From positions 33,593 to 97,592 of the forward strand of contig NZ_DF970239.1 of NCBI RefSeq assembly GCF_000953855.2: DNA of 64,000 bases, read 5' to 3'. Both the position numbers and the translations under genes were made by a program. Each line of letters begins with the position of its first letter. The stretch's first letter is position 1. Shown here in pieces: positions 14,070-24,045 of this stretch. Source of the stretch: Mizugakiibacter sediminis (GTDB lineage Bacteria > Pseudomonadota > Gammaproteobacteria > Xanthomonadales > Rhodanobacteraceae). Under the pieces are notes generated by a model. It was not told the DNA's origin. It was given only the letters and a program-made list of their open reading frames with translations, and made no database searches.

Positions 14070-15266
14070 TCACTGGCCAACGACGCGATACGCGGCGAGG
14101 TGACCCTCCACGTCCTCGACGTACACCGTGTCGCCCACCACCAGCGGACGGGCGCGGATGGCGTCGCGCGACAGGCGCTCGCGCGCGGCGATCTTGCCGT
14201 CGGCGAGGTCGAGCCAGTGCACGTAGCCCTGCAGGTCGCCGACGACGACGTGCGCTTGCTGGATCGCCGGCGCGGTCAGCCAGCGGTGCAGCAGCGCGTC
14301 CTGCTTCCACAGGTCGCTGCCGGTGTTGCGGTCGAACGCCCAGACGTTGCTGTCCTCGTCCACCGCCACCACAGTGGTGCCGGAGACGTCGGGGCCGGTA
14401 TAGCTGGAGAAGGCGCGGTTCCACAGCGGGCGGCCGGTCGGCGCCTGCAGGTCGACCAACTGGCCGTGATAGGCGGTGGCGAACAGCTCGGCGCCGTCGA
14501 GCACGAGCATGCCGTCGGAATCGTTGAGCCGTTCGATTTCGGTGCGGCCATCGCTGCTGGCCACGACCTGCTCCCACTGCGGCACGCCCGTCTCGATGCG
14601 GAGGGCTTCGATCTTGCCGTCGTCGGTGCCGAAGAACACGCCGCCGCCGGCCACGACCATGTCGCCGTTGCCGCGCAGGCTGAGCGGCGGCACCTGGCCG
14701 CGGTCGTACACCCACTTGCGCTCGCCGTTGGCGGCATCCAGCGCGGTGACGTGGCCGTCCTCGGTGCGCACCAGGACCAGGTTGCCGGCGATCGCCGGCG
14801 CGGCGATCACCTCGGAGTTCAGCTGGGCCTCCCAGCGCGGCTTGCCGTCCGCGGCGCCGAACGCGTAGACGTGGCCGTCGAGGGTGCCGACCGCCAGCAG
14901 GTCGCCGGACACCGTCGGACCGCCGGCGTAACCGGTGTCCGCCTTGCCCTTGCGTCCGAACAGGTGCCAGCCGGCGCGGTGCTTCCACAGCGTCTTGCCC
15001 GACTTGGCGTCGAGGGCGAGCAGCACCCCGTCGGTGCCGGCGGCGTAGATCACGCCGGCGGCGTAGGCCGGGCGCATGCGGATGCCGGACTTGCCGGCGC
15101 CGTCGCCGACGCTGGTCTTCCACAGCCGTTCGACCTTGATCGTCGGCGTGATCTCGGTGAGCTCGCGCGGCGGCTGGATGTTCTCGCGCTTGGCGCGCTT
15201 GATCGCACTGCAACCGCCGCCGGCGACCAGCGCGGCCAGGGCGAGAATCAGGATGCCACGCTTCAT
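14070..15266 (-). CDS. bamB: Outer membrane assembly lipoprotein BamB
   Basis: 398-residue lipoprotein of the BAM complex that inserts beta-barrel proteins into the outer membrane. It has a signal peptide with the lipidated cysteine at about position 19 (ALVAGGGC, a slightly atypical lipobox), then an eight-bladed PQQ-type beta-propeller. Repeated blade motifs are visible, such as GVLLALDAKSGKTLWKH, GHVYAFGAADGKPRWE, GHVTALDAANGERKWVY and SNVWAFDRNTGSDLWK. The ATG overlaps the yfgM stop as ATGA, and der follows, the normal yfgM-bamB-der arrangement. Confidence 0.95.
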   Translation of the reverse strand: MKRGILILALAALVAGGGCSAIKRAKRENIQPPRELTEITPTIKVERLWKTSVGDGAGKSGIRMRPAYAAGVIYAAGTDGVLLALDAKSGKTLWKHRAGWHLFGRKGKADTGYAGGPTVSGDLLAVGTLDGHVYAFGAADGKPRWEAQLNSEVIAAPAIAGNLVLVRTEDGHVTALDAANGERKWVYDRGQVPPLSLRGNGDMVVAGGGVFFGTDDGKIEALRIETGVPQWEQVVASSDGRTEIERLNDSDGMLVLDGAELFATAYHGQLVDLQAPTGRPLWNRAFSSYTGPDVSGTTVVAVDEDSNVWAFDRNTGSDLWKQDALLHRWLTAPAIQQAHVVVGDLQGYVHWLDLADGKIAARERLSRDAIRARPLVVGDTVYVEDVEGHLAAYRVVGQ

Positions 15267-15913
15267 CACTTGCTGCCTCCGGCGGGCGTCGTGTCGTCGA
15301 GTTTGACCTGCAGCAGGCTGCGCTGTGGCGCATCCTCCGGCAGTGCGGCCAGCGCGGCCGCATAAGCGGCATGCGCATCGCTGCCGCGCCCAAGCTTGAC
15401 CAGCGCGTCGCCGCGCAGTTCCTGCGCCAGCGCGACGTAGGTGCCGGCCGGCAGCGTGCCGAGCCGCGCCAGGGCGGCGTCGGCCTTGCCCTGGGCAAGG
15501 TCCACTCGGGCCAGGCGCAGCGTGAACAGCGACTTCAGCGCGGCATCGCCGGCATGGGCCTCGGCCCATGCCAGCGCGGTGCGCGCTTGGTCGAACTGGC
15601 CCTTGTCGATCAGGCGCGCCGCGCGCTCGCCGGCGGCGAACGCCGCGTACGGCGTGTCGGCGTAATCCTTCATCAGCTGGTCGGTGAGCGTGTCGGCCTG
15701 TTCGGTCTGCTGCGCGTCCGCCGCCATCTGCAGGGCGTCGTAGCGGGCCGCGGCCTCGGCGCGGTGCTGCGCGCGGTGCGAGCGCCACTGCTGCCAGCCG
15801 AAGATCAGCAGCAGGCCGAGGACAATGCCGACCGCGATGGACAGCCCGTTCTCGCGCAGCCACTGGCGCAGCTTCTCGCTCTGTTCGTACTCGTCGTAAG
15901 CCTCGAATGCCAT
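15266..15913 (-). CDS. yfgM: YfgM-family tetratricopeptide protein (SecYEG ancillary subunit)
   Basis: 215 residues: a cytoplasmic N-terminus (MAFEAYDEYEQSEKLRQWLR), one membrane segment (about 24-41, LSIAVGIVLGLLLIFGW) and a periplasmic TPR-like region. This is the topology of YfgM, which associates with the translocon and the chaperone PpiD. It is translationally coupled to bamB. In many gammaproteobacteria the gene is preceded by ispG-hisS; here a 201-bp gap with a hairpin separates it from rodZ instead. Confidence 0.9.
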   Translation of the reverse strand: MAFEAYDEYEQSEKLRQWLRENGLSIAVGIVLGLLLIFGWQQWRSHRAQHRAEAAARYDALQMAADAQQTEQADTLTDQLMKDYADTPYAAFAAGERAARLIDKGQFDQARTALAWAEAHAGDAALKSLFTLRLARVDLAQGKADAALARLGTLPAGTYVALAQELRGDALVKLGRGSDAHAAYAAALAALPEDAPQRSLLQVKLDDTTPAGGSK

Positions 15914-15992
15914 GTCTCACCTGTGGGACCGCGCGGAATCCGCGCCGGACGGCGCGTCGTCGGTCGGAATGCGTAAGGGCCGCGCAAAGCGC

Positions 15993-16021
15993 GACGGCCC
16001 GGCTGGAATCGCCGGGCCGTC
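15993..16021 (-). terminator. Strong GC hairpin between rodZ and yfgM
   Basis: An 11-bp perfect stem, GACGGCCCGGC with GCCGGGCCGTC, and a 7-nt loop, downstream of rodZ. No U-run follows on the minus strand, so it is terminator-like rather than a proven intrinsic terminator. Confidence 0.45.
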
Positions 16022-16114
16022 GCCAAGGATAACCCAAGGACCGTCGAACCCGTACCGCGGGCACGACCGGCGCGCTGCGGCGCGTCGTGCGCCGCGGCGC
16101 CGTCGTGCTCGCGC

Positions 16115-17128
16115 TCAGCCGTCCGCGGCAGCCGCCGCGGACGTCTTGAACAGTTGCAGGTGGGCCACGTTGGCGTGACGGTACGGGGCCAGGTCGAGCG
16201 GCTTGCCGTCGGCCTCGACGCTGGCCGCGTCGGCGTTGCCGATGCGCACTTCGAGCGGTTCGTCGCTGTGGAACTCGCGGTCGCTGCCGGCCGGCAGCAG
16301 ACCGTATTCGAGGCGCGTGCCGTCGGCCCGTGTGACCTCGACCCAGCTCTCCGCATCCAGATGGATGCGCAGCGAGTGTTTCGCGGGCGCCGCCTCCGCC
16401 GCGGCCGGCGGTGCGGTCTCCATCGCCGAGAACGGAGCGATCGACGCCATCAGCGGCTTGTCGCCGTCGGCGGCCGCCGGCGCCCGCGGCGGCGTGGCGG
16501 GCGGCGCGACCGTCCGGGGCCTCGGCGCCGCGGCGGGCGCCGGCGCGCGGCCGGCGGGCATGTCGAGCGGCGCGATATGGGTGAGCTTGGTGTCCAAGCC
16601 GCCGCGCAGGCCCAGCCAAAGCAGCGGTACGGCGATCAGGGCCGTCAGCACCGCATAGGTGGCGCCCGCCGCATAGCGCTCGACCAGATAGCGGCCGCGC
16701 GGCATGGTGCCGGTGGCCACCAGGGTCGGCTGCTCGGGCGCCAGCTCGTCCAGCGCCCGCTCGACGTCGGCCAGCGGGATGTCCAGCAGGCGCGCATAGC
16801 TGCCGAGGTAGCTGGCGAGGTACACCCGTGAATCGATGCCCGAGTAGTCCTCGGCCTCGATCTTGCGCAGCACGCGCAGCGGCAGTTTCAGCGCGGCGGC
16901 ACAGGCTTCGAGGCTGAGGCCGCGCGCCGCGCGTGCGGCCGCCAGGCGCGCGCCGATTCCCCCGTGGCCGCCGGTTTCCCCGTATTCTGCCAAACGCATG
17001 TCGTCACCCTCTCCCCCGAGAGATTCCGCCTGTCGCACCGGCGCCGCGGCGCCGGGCTGCGCCGTTGCGGTGCGGCGCGCCGATTCCGCGGAATCTAGTT
17101 CCGCGTGCTGTTCCGGTTTGTGACTCAT
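16115..17128 (-). CDS. rodZ: Cytoskeletal/cell-shape protein RodZ
   Basis: 337 residues with the RodZ layout: a cytoplasmic helix-turn-helix of the HTH_25 type (GIGARLAAARAARGLSLEAC ... LRKIEAEDYSGI), one membrane segment (about 158-178), a Pro/Ala-rich periplasmic linker and a C-terminal DUF4115 beta domain (LRIHLDAESWVEVTRADG). RodZ links MreB filaments to the membrane and sets rod shape. The ATG at 17128 overlaps the pilW stop (ATGA). An ATG at 16999 with a GGAG-type Shine-Dalgarno sequence would remove a 43-residue N-terminal extension that most RodZ proteins lack, so the start is uncertain. Confidence 0.9.
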   Translation of the reverse strand: MSHKPEQHAELDSAESARRTATAQPGAAAPVRQAESLGGEGDDMRLAEYGETGGHGGIGARLAAARAARGLSLEACAAALKLPLRVLRKIEAEDYSGIDSRVYLASYLGSYARLLDIPLADVERALDELAPEQPTLVATGTMPRGRYLVERYAAGATYAVLTALIAVPLLWLGLRGGLDTKLTHIAPLDMPAGRAPAPAAAPRPRTVAPPATPPRAPAAADGDKPLMASIAPFSAMETAPPAAAEAAPAKHSLRIHLDAESWVEVTRADGTRLEYGLLPAGSDREFHSDEPLEVRIGNADAASVEADGKPLDLAPYRHANVAHLQLFKTSAAAAADG

Positions 17129-17884
17129 CTCATGTTGCCGGCGTGATCGAGGCTGCGCGCCTGTTCCGAATCCGGGAACTGGCTGCGCAGCCGCTTCGCG
17201 TAGTCCTGGGCCCCCTCCGCGTTGCCCAGTCCGGTTTCGATGTCGTGCCCCAGCAGCAGCGATTCTGCGGTGGGCTGGTTGAGGCTGTCGAAACGCTGCA
17301 GGAAGGCACGGGCATGGAACAAGTCGCGCTTGCCGTAGAGCACGCGGGCGAGCTGGAAAAGCGCCTCGCGGTTCTGCGGGTTGGCCTGCACGGCCTTGCG
17401 GAAATCCGCCTCCGCCGCCTCGGCCTGGTTGAGCTTCAGCTCGCAGGTGCCGGCGTTGGTGTAGGCGGTGTCCGGCGTGGCGTAGAACGGGTCGGCGATC
17501 GCCTTGCGGAAATAGCGCAGCGACTCCTCGACCTTGCCCTCGCGGCAGAGGAAGGCGCCGAGGTTGTTGTTGGGGATGCCCTTCTGCGGCTCCAGTTCCA
17601 CAGCCTTGCGGTAATGCTGCTCCGCCCGCTCGTTCTGGCCGATGCGCTCGTAGACCACCGCGATCACGGTGTGCGCCGGAGCGTAGTTCGGGTCGAACTG
17701 CAACGCCTTGGTCAGCTTGTCCAGCGCGGTCTTCAGGTCGCCCTGCTCCAGATAGGACTGGCCGAGCTGGGTGTGGATCTGCGCCGCTTCCTCGCGCTTG
17801 TCCGCAGCGTTCGAGCGGGGCGAACCTCCCGGCGTCGAGCAGGCGGCCAGCAGTGCTGCGAGGAATGCGATGGCGATCAGCTTC

Positions 17885-17895
<11 letters not shown>
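17125..17895 (-). CDS. pilW: Type IV pilus biogenesis/stability lipoprotein PilW (PilF)
   Basis: 256-residue TPR lipoprotein that assists assembly and localisation of the PilQ secretin in the outer membrane. It has a signal peptide with lipobox LAAC (Cys19), followed by about six TPR units; [20 protein letters not shown] and [20 protein letters not shown] show the TPR pattern. It overlaps rlmN by 11 nt upstream and rodZ by 4 nt downstream, so rlmN-pilW-rodZ is one unit. Confidence 0.92.
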
Positions 17896-19000
<1,105 letters not shown>

Positions 19001-19010
19001 GTCGTTTCCC

Positions 19011-19439
19011 TCAGCCGCGCGGGCAGAGCTCCGTTTCGGCGAAGAAATAGGCGATCTCGGCCTTGGCCGTGTCCGCGCCGTCGGAGCCGTGCACCGCGTT
19101 GGCGTCGATGCTCTGAGCGAAATCCGCGCGGATGGTTCCCGGCGCCGCCTTCTTCGGATCGGTGGCGCCCATCAGGTCGCGGTTCTTCATGATCGCGCCC
19201 TCGCCTTCCAGCACCTGGATCATCACCGGCCCGGAGATCATGAACTCGACCAGCGGCTTGAAGAACGGACGCTCGCGGTGCACGGCGTAGAAGCCTTCGG
19301 CCTCGCGGCGCGAGAGGTGCTTCATCTTCGCGGCGACGATCCTGAGGCCCGCCTTCTCGAAGCGCGCGTAGATCTCGCCGATCGCGTTCTTCGCGACGGC
19401 ATCGGGTTTGATGATGGAAAGCGTGCGCTCCAGCGCCAT
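19011..19439 (-). CDS. ndk: Nucleoside-diphosphate kinase
   Basis: 142 residues, normal length. It transfers the gamma-phosphate of ATP to other nucleoside diphosphates through a phosphohistidine, visible in [10 protein letters not shown]. The N-terminal [20 protein letters not shown] is the family signature. It is the first gene of the ndk-rlmN-pilW-rodZ series, with 10 nt to rlmN. The 206-bp gap upstream, to the divergent TetR gene, should hold its promoter, but I see no convincing hexamer pair. Confidence 0.96.
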   Translation of the reverse strand: MALERTLSIIKPDAVAKNAIGEIYARFEKAGLRIVAAKMKHLSRREAEGFYAVHRERPFFKPLVEFMISGPVMIQVLEGEGAIMKNRDLMGATDPKKAAPGTIRADFAQSIDANAVHGSDGADTAKAEIAYFFAETELCPRG

Positions 19440-19601
19440 GCGTCATGCTCCGGATGGTGGTAGGCGTGAGGGTGTGCGCCGGCGTACCGGCGAGACTAGG
19501 CCAAAATCCCGCAGGGATGCGGATTTAGCTCACGATATCTTGACGAATTCTAGCTCAGGTGCAAGGCCCGCGACCAGCCCGGCGGATGCGGCCGGGCTGG
19601 T

Positions 19602-19630
19602 TTGACCGGGCCGGCGGGCGTTCGTATGAT
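19602..19630 (+). promoter_or_regulatory. Sigma-70 promoter of the TetR regulator (TTGACC-N17-TATGAT)
   Basis: TTGACC at 19602-19607, a 17-nt spacer and TATGAT at 19625-19630, the best promoter match I found in the window. The predicted start site (about 19636-19638) falls inside the palindrome at 19631-19646 and only about 8-10 nt before the ATG, so the mRNA would be nearly leaderless. Confidence 0.6.
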
Positions 19631-19646
19631 TCAAACGAACGTTTGA
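19631..19646. promoter_or_regulatory. PsrA/TetR-type operator TCAAACGAACGTTTGA
   Basis: CAAAC-N4-GTTTG dyad, fitting the PsrA fatty-acid regulator consensus as I recall it. It abuts the -10 box and covers the predicted start site and the A of the regulator's ATG, which strongly suggests autorepression. Confidence 0.6.
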
Positions 19647-20284
19647 TGCCGCTTCCCGCCCGCATGCTCGCCCAGCATTTTTCCACCAAGGAACGCATCC
19701 TCGGCGCCGCCGAGGACCTGTTCGCCCGCCACGGCTTCGCCGGCGCCTCGCTGCGCCAGGTCACCGCCGCCGCCAACGTCAACCTGGCCGCGGTCAACTA
19801 CCACTTCGGCTCTAAAGAGAACCTGATCGAGGAGGTGTTCCGCCGCCGCCTCGACGAGCTGAACGCGCGGCGGCTGGCCGCGCTCGCCGCGGCCAATGCC
19901 GACGGCCAGGCCGATCTCGAACAGGTGCTGGCCGCCTTCATCCGTCCGGCCCTGGAGCTGTCGCTGGACAAGAACGGCGGTTCCGCCTTCGTGCGCGTGC
20001 TGGCGCGCGCCTACGCCGAGCACAACGCGCGCCTGCGCCGCTTCCTCTCCGACAACTACGGCCACGTGCTGAAGGAATTCGCCAACGCCTTCGCCCGCCT
20101 GCTGCCACACCTCGGCAAGGAAGAGCTGTACTGGCGCCTCGACATCGTCTCCGGCGCGCTGACCTACGCGATGGCCGACTTCGGCGTGATCAAGCGCAAG
20201 AGCGGCGTGTCCGAGCAGACCCACCGCGAGCGCGCCGCCGAGCACCTGATCCGCTTCGCCGCCGCCGGGCTGCGTGCGCCCTGA
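19646..20284 (+). CDS. TetR-family regulator of fatty-acid oxidation (PsrA/FadR-like)
   Basis: 212 residues from the ATG at 19646. The N-terminal TetR helix-turn-helix (KERILGAAEDLFARHGFAGA ... VTAAANVNLAAVNYHFGSKE) is complete, and the C-terminal ligand domain is of the TetR_C type seen in PsrA and related regulators. It lies immediately upstream of the fadN-fadA type genes in the same direction, with a 53-bp gap. A CAAAC-N4-GTTTG operator overlaps its own promoter, so it probably senses long-chain acyl-CoA and represses itself and beta-oxidation. An ATG at 19664 is an alternative start. Confidence 0.82.
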   Translation: MPLPARMLAQHFSTKERILGAAEDLFARHGFAGASLRQVTAAANVNLAAVNYHFGSKENLIEEVFRRRLDELNARRLAALAAANADGQADLEQVLAAFIRPALELSLDKNGGSAFVRVLARAYAEHNARLRRFLSDNYGHVLKEFANAFARLLPHLGKEELYWRLDIVSGALTYAMADFGVIKRKSGVSEQTHRERAAEHLIRFAAAGLRAP

Positions 20285-20337
20285 CCCTCCGCCCCGACGC
20301 GGGACGCCCGTTTCACTCCGTTTCCACGGGAGCACCG

Positions 20338-22710
20338 ATGGACCTCCAACCTCTCCGCATCCGCAAGGCCGCCGTGCTCGGCGCGGGCGTGATGGGCGCG
20401 CAGATCGCCGCGCACCTGGTCAACGCCGACGTCGATACCGTGCTGTTCGATCTCGCCGCCAAGGAAGGGCCGAAGAACGGCATCGCGCAAAGGGCGATCG
20501 CCAATCTCGCCAAGCTGTCGCCCGCGCCGCTGGCCGAGAGAACGCGCGGCGCCGCGATCGTGCCGGCCGACTACGACGAACATCTCGACCTGCTGAAGGA
20601 CTGCGACCTGGTGATCGAGGCGATCGCCGAGCGCATGGACTGGAAGCTCGACCTCTACCGCAGGATCGCGCCGCACCTGCCGGCGCACGCGATCGTCGCC
20701 AGCAACACCTCCGGCCTGTCGATCAACACGCTGGCCGAGGCGGTGCCGGAAGCGATCCGCCACCGCTTCTGCGGCGTGCACTTCTTCAACCCGCCGCGCT
20801 ACATGCACCTGGTCGAGCTGATCCCCAACCGGCTGACCGACCGCGCGGTGCTGGAGGGCCTCGAGGCATTCCTCACCACCACGCTGGGCAAGGGCGTGGT
20901 CTACGCCAAGGACACGCCGAACTTCATCGGCAACCGCATCGGCGTGTTCTCGATCCTGGCGACGATGCACCACACCGAGCGGTTCGGGCTCGGCTTCGAC
21001 GTCGTCGACGCGCTGACCGGTCCGGCGATCGGCCGTCCGAAGAGCGCGACCTACCGCACCGCGGACGTGGTCGGCCTCGACACCATGGCGCACGTGATCA
21101 AGACCATGGCCGACACGCTGCCGGACGATCCCTGGCACGGCTACTTCAAGTCGCCGGCGTGGCTGCAGGCGCTGATCGACCAGGGCGCGCTCGGCCAGAA
21201 GAGCGGCGCCGGCTTCTACCGCAAGGCCGGCAAGGACATCGTCGTGCTCGATCTCGCCAAGCGCGACTACCGGCCGTCCGCGCAGAAGGCTTCCGACGAG
21301 GTCGCCGCGATCCTGGCGATCAAGGACCCCGCCGGGAAGTTCGCCAAACTGCGCGCCTCCGCCGACCGAGAGGCGCAGTTCCTGTGGGCGGTGTTCCGCG
21401 ACCTGTTCCACTACACCGCCTACCACCTCGCCGACATCGCCGACACCGCGCGCGACGTCGACTTCGCGATCCGCTGGGGCTACGGCTGGAAGCTCGGTCC
21501 GTTCGAGACCTGGCAGGCCGCGGGCTGGCGGCAGGTCGCCGGCTGGATCGCCGAGGACATCGCCGCCGGCAAGGCGATGAGCCGGGCGCCGCTGCCCGCC
21601 TGGGTGACCGACGGCCGCGAGGGCGTGCACGACCGGGACGGCTCGTTCGCGCCGCGCAGCGGCAAGCTCGAGGCGCGCTCGCGGCATCCGGTGTACCGGC
21701 GCCAGCTGTTCCCCGATCCGCTGCTGGGCGAGCGGTTCGATACCGGGACGACGATCTGGGAGAACGACGGCATCCGCCTGTGGCACCTCGGCGACGACAT
21801 CGCCATCACCTCGTTCAAGACCAAGATGAACACGGTCAACGACGCGGTGCTGGACGGCCTGCAGCGCGCGGTCGAGGAGGCCGAGCGCGGCTGCAAGGCG
21901 CTGGTGCTGTGGCAGACCGGCGAGCCGTTCTCCGCCGGCGCCGACCTGAAGGGCGCGATGGGCCTGCTGCAGGCCGGCAAGCTGGCCGAGTTCGAGGCGA
22001 TGATCGCCAACTTCCAGGCCACCAGCATGAAGCTGAAGTACGCGCTGGTGCCGGTGGTGGCCGCGATCCGCGGCATGGCGCTGGGCGGCGGCTGCGAGTT
22101 CCAGATGCACAGCGCGCGCACCGTCGCCGCGCTGGAGAGCTACATCGGCCTGGTCGAGGCCGGCGTCGGCCTGCTGCCCGCGGGCGGCGGCCTGAAGGAG
22201 ATCGCGCTGCGCTGCTCGCGGGCGGCGCCGGACGGCGACCCGTTCCCGCAGATCAAGCGCTGGTTCGAGACGGTGGCGATGGCCAAGGTTTCCGGCTCGG
22301 CGCTGGAGGCGAAGCAGATGGGCCTGCTGCGCGACAGCGACGTGGTCGTGTTCAACGGCCACGAGCTGCTGTACGTGGCGAAGCAGGTCGCCGCGGCGAT
22401 GGCGGAATCGGGTTACCGCCCGCCCCTGCCCGCGCGCGACATCGTCGTCGCCGGCGACGTCGGCGCGGCCAGCCTGAAGATGATGCTGGTCAACATGCTG
22501 GAGGGCCGCTTCGTCTCGCCGCACGACTACGAGGTCGCCTCGCGCATCGCCGACACGCTGTGCGGCGGCCAGATCGAACGCGGCTCGCAGGTCGACGAGG
22601 CCTGGCTGCTCGACCTCGAGCGCAAGCACTTCGTGCAGCTGGCGCAGATGCCGAAGACGCAGGAGCGCATCGTGCACACGCTGGCTACCGGCAAGCCGCT
22701 GCGCAACTGA
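20338..22710 (+). CDS. fadN: 3-hydroxyacyl-CoA dehydrogenase / enoyl-CoA hydratase, FadN type
   Basis: 790-residue bifunctional beta-oxidation enzyme. The N-terminal half is the NAD-dependent 3-hydroxyacyl-CoA dehydrogenase (GAGVMG at residues 15-20; FFNPPRYMHLVELIP; TPNFIGNRIGVF). The C-terminal part is a crotonase-fold hydratase (GEPFSAGADLKGAM; GMALGGGCEFQM at about 580; EAGVGLLPAGGG). The dehydrogenase-first order is that of Bacillus FadN, opposite to E. coli FadB. A Shine-Dalgarno sequence CGGGAG precedes the ATG. It should work with the FadA thiolase encoded 101 bp downstream beyond a heptad-repeat hairpin. Confidence 0.92.
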   Translation: MDLQPLRIRKAAVLGAGVMGAQIAAHLVNADVDTVLFDLAAKEGPKNGIAQRAIANLAKLSPAPLAERTRGAAIVPADYDEHLDLLKDCDLVIEAIAERMDWKLDLYRRIAPHLPAHAIVASNTSGLSINTLAEAVPEAIRHRFCGVHFFNPPRYMHLVELIPNRLTDRAVLEGLEAFLTTTLGKGVVYAKDTPNFIGNRIGVFSILATMHHTERFGLGFDVVDALTGPAIGRPKSATYRTADVVGLDTMAHVIKTMADTLPDDPWHGYFKSPAWLQALIDQGALGQKSGAGFYRKAGKDIVVLDLAKRDYRPSAQKASDEVAAILAIKDPAGKFAKLRASADREAQFLWAVFRDLFHYTAYHLADIADTARDVDFAIRWGYGWKLGPFETWQAAGWRQVAGWIAEDIAAGKAMSRAPLPAWVTDGREGVHDRDGSFAPRSGKLEARSRHPVYRRQLFPDPLLGERFDTGTTIWENDGIRLWHLGDDIAITSFKTKMNTVNDAVLDGLQRAVEEAERGCKALVLWQTGEPFSAGADLKGAMGLLQAGKLAEFEAMIANFQATSMKLKYALVPVVAAIRGMALGGGCEFQMHSARTVAALESYIGLVEAGVGLLPAGGGLKEIALRCSRAAPDGDPFPQIKRWFETVAMAKVSGSALEAKQMGLLRDSDVVVFNGHELLYVAKQVAAAMAESGYRPPLPARDIVVAGDVGAASLKMMLVNMLEGRFVSPHDYEVASRIADTLCGGQIERGSQVDEAWLLDLERKHFVQLAQMPKTQERIVHTLATGKPLRN
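22424..22431 (-). other. KOPS-type octamer, pointing left
   Basis: CCCTGCCC on the plus strand inside the plus-strand fadN-type gene, oriented towards the dif candidate although the gene reads the other way. Confidence 0.35.
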
Positions 22711-22716
22711 CAAAGC

Positions 22717-22794
22717 CGGGAGACGGGAGATGGGAGACGGGGGACGGGCAAGCACGCGCATGTCGCTTTTCCTTCTCCCATCTCCCGTCTCCCC
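22717..22794. repeat. Inverted array of 7-bp repeats in the fadN-fadA gap
   Basis: Left arm 22717-22737: CGGGAGA, CGGGAGA, TGGGAGA, followed by CGGGGGA and a partial CGGG. Right arm 22774-22794: TCTCCCA, TCTCCCG, TCTCCCC. The arms pair over 20 of 21 positions around a 36-nt loop. It has the same architecture as 6706-6851 but a different heptad. The fadA Shine-Dalgarno sequence (GAGGAGCGAG) lies just outside it. Confidence 0.85.
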
Positions 22795-22811
22795 GATCGA
22801 GGAGCGAGATC

Positions 22812-24008
22812 ATGAGCAAGCAGATCCAGGACGCCTACATCGTCGCCGCCGTGCGCACGCCGCTCGGCAAGGCCCCGCGCGGCGTCTTCCGCAACACCCG
22901 CCCCGACGACATGCTGGCGCACGTGCTGCGCGCGGTGCTGGAGCAGGCGCCGGGCGTCGATCCGCAGCGCATCGGCGACGTCATCGTCGGCTGCGCCATG
23001 CCGGAGGCGGAGCAAGGCATGAACGTGGCGCGCATCGGCGCGCTGCTGGCCGGCCTGCCGGACGGCGTGCCGGGCATGACCATCAACCGCTTCTGTTCCT
23101 CCGGCGTGCAGGCGGTGGCGCTGGCCGCCGACCGCATCCGCATGGGCGACGCCGACCTGATGCTGGCCGGCGGCACCGAGTCGATGAGCATGGTGCCGAT
23201 GATGGGCCACAAGATCGCGATGAATCCCGCGGTGTTCCAGGACGAGAACGTCGCCATCGCCTACGGCATGGGCATCACCGCGGAGAAGGTCGCCGAGCGC
23301 TGGAAGGTCACGCGCGAGGAGCAGGACGCGTTCGCCCTGCAGAGCCACCAGCGCGCGATCGCGGCGATCGAGCGCGGCGACTTCCGCGACGAGATCGCGC
23401 CGTACCGGCTGGACGACCGCTATCCCGACCTCGCCAACCGCAGCGCGCGCGAGGACCAGCGTCTGATCGACACCGACGAGGGCCCGCGCAAGGACACCAG
23501 CGCGGAGGCGCTGGCCAAGCTGAAGCCGGTGTTCCGCATGGGCGGCAGCGTCACCGCCGGCAACTCCTCGCAGATGTCCGACGGCGCCGGCGCCGTGCTG
23601 CTGGCCAGCGAGGCGGCGATCAAGGAGTACGGCCTCACCCCGCTGGCGCGCTTCGTCGGCTTCGCCGTCGCCGGCGTGCCGCCGGAGATCATGGGCATCG
23701 GCCCGAAGGAAGCGATCCCGAAGGCGCTCAAGGCCGCCGGTATGCGGCAGGACGACCTCGACTGGATCGAGCTGAACGAGGCGTTCGCCGCGCAGTCGCT
23801 GGCGGTGATCAAGGACCTCGGCCTCGACCCGGCCAAGGTCAATCCGCTGGGCGGCGCGATCGCGCTCGGCCATCCGCTGGGCGCCACCGGCGCGATCCGC
23901 ACCGCCACCCTGGTGCACGGCCTGCGCCGCCGCCGGCAGAAGTACGGCATGGTGACGATGTGCATCGGCACCGGCATGGGCGCGGCGGGGATCTTCGAGG
24001 CGCTCTGA
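22812..24008 (+). CDS. fadA: Acetyl-CoA C-acyltransferase (3-ketoacyl-CoA thiolase)
   Basis: 398-residue thiolase performing the last step of beta-oxidation. The acylated cysteine is at about residue 95 in NRFCSSGVQAV. The catalytic His is in GGAIALGHPLGATGAIR and the second Cys in MCIGTGMGAAG. The start MSKQIQDAYIVAAVRTPLGK is preceded by a strong GAGGAG. It is in one unit with the TetR regulator and fadN-type gene, but the inverted heptad hairpin in between could change relative expression or mRNA processing. Confidence 0.94.
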   Translation: MSKQIQDAYIVAAVRTPLGKAPRGVFRNTRPDDMLAHVLRAVLEQAPGVDPQRIGDVIVGCAMPEAEQGMNVARIGALLAGLPDGVPGMTINRFCSSGVQAVALAADRIRMGDADLMLAGGTESMSMVPMMGHKIAMNPAVFQDENVAIAYGMGITAEKVAERWKVTREEQDAFALQSHQRAIAAIERGDFRDEIAPYRLDDRYPDLANRSAREDQRLIDTDEGPRKDTSAEALAKLKPVFRMGGSVTAGNSSQMSDGAGAVLLASEAAIKEYGLTPLARFVGFAVAGVPPEIMGIGPKEAIPKALKAAGMRQDDLDWIELNEAFAAQSLAVIKDLGLDPAKVNPLGGAIALGHPLGATGAIRTATLVHGLRRRRQKYGMVTMCIGTGMGAAGIFEAL

Positions 24009-24045
24009 GCGACGCGCGGCGCGGCGCGTCGGCCTTCGCGGCGGA

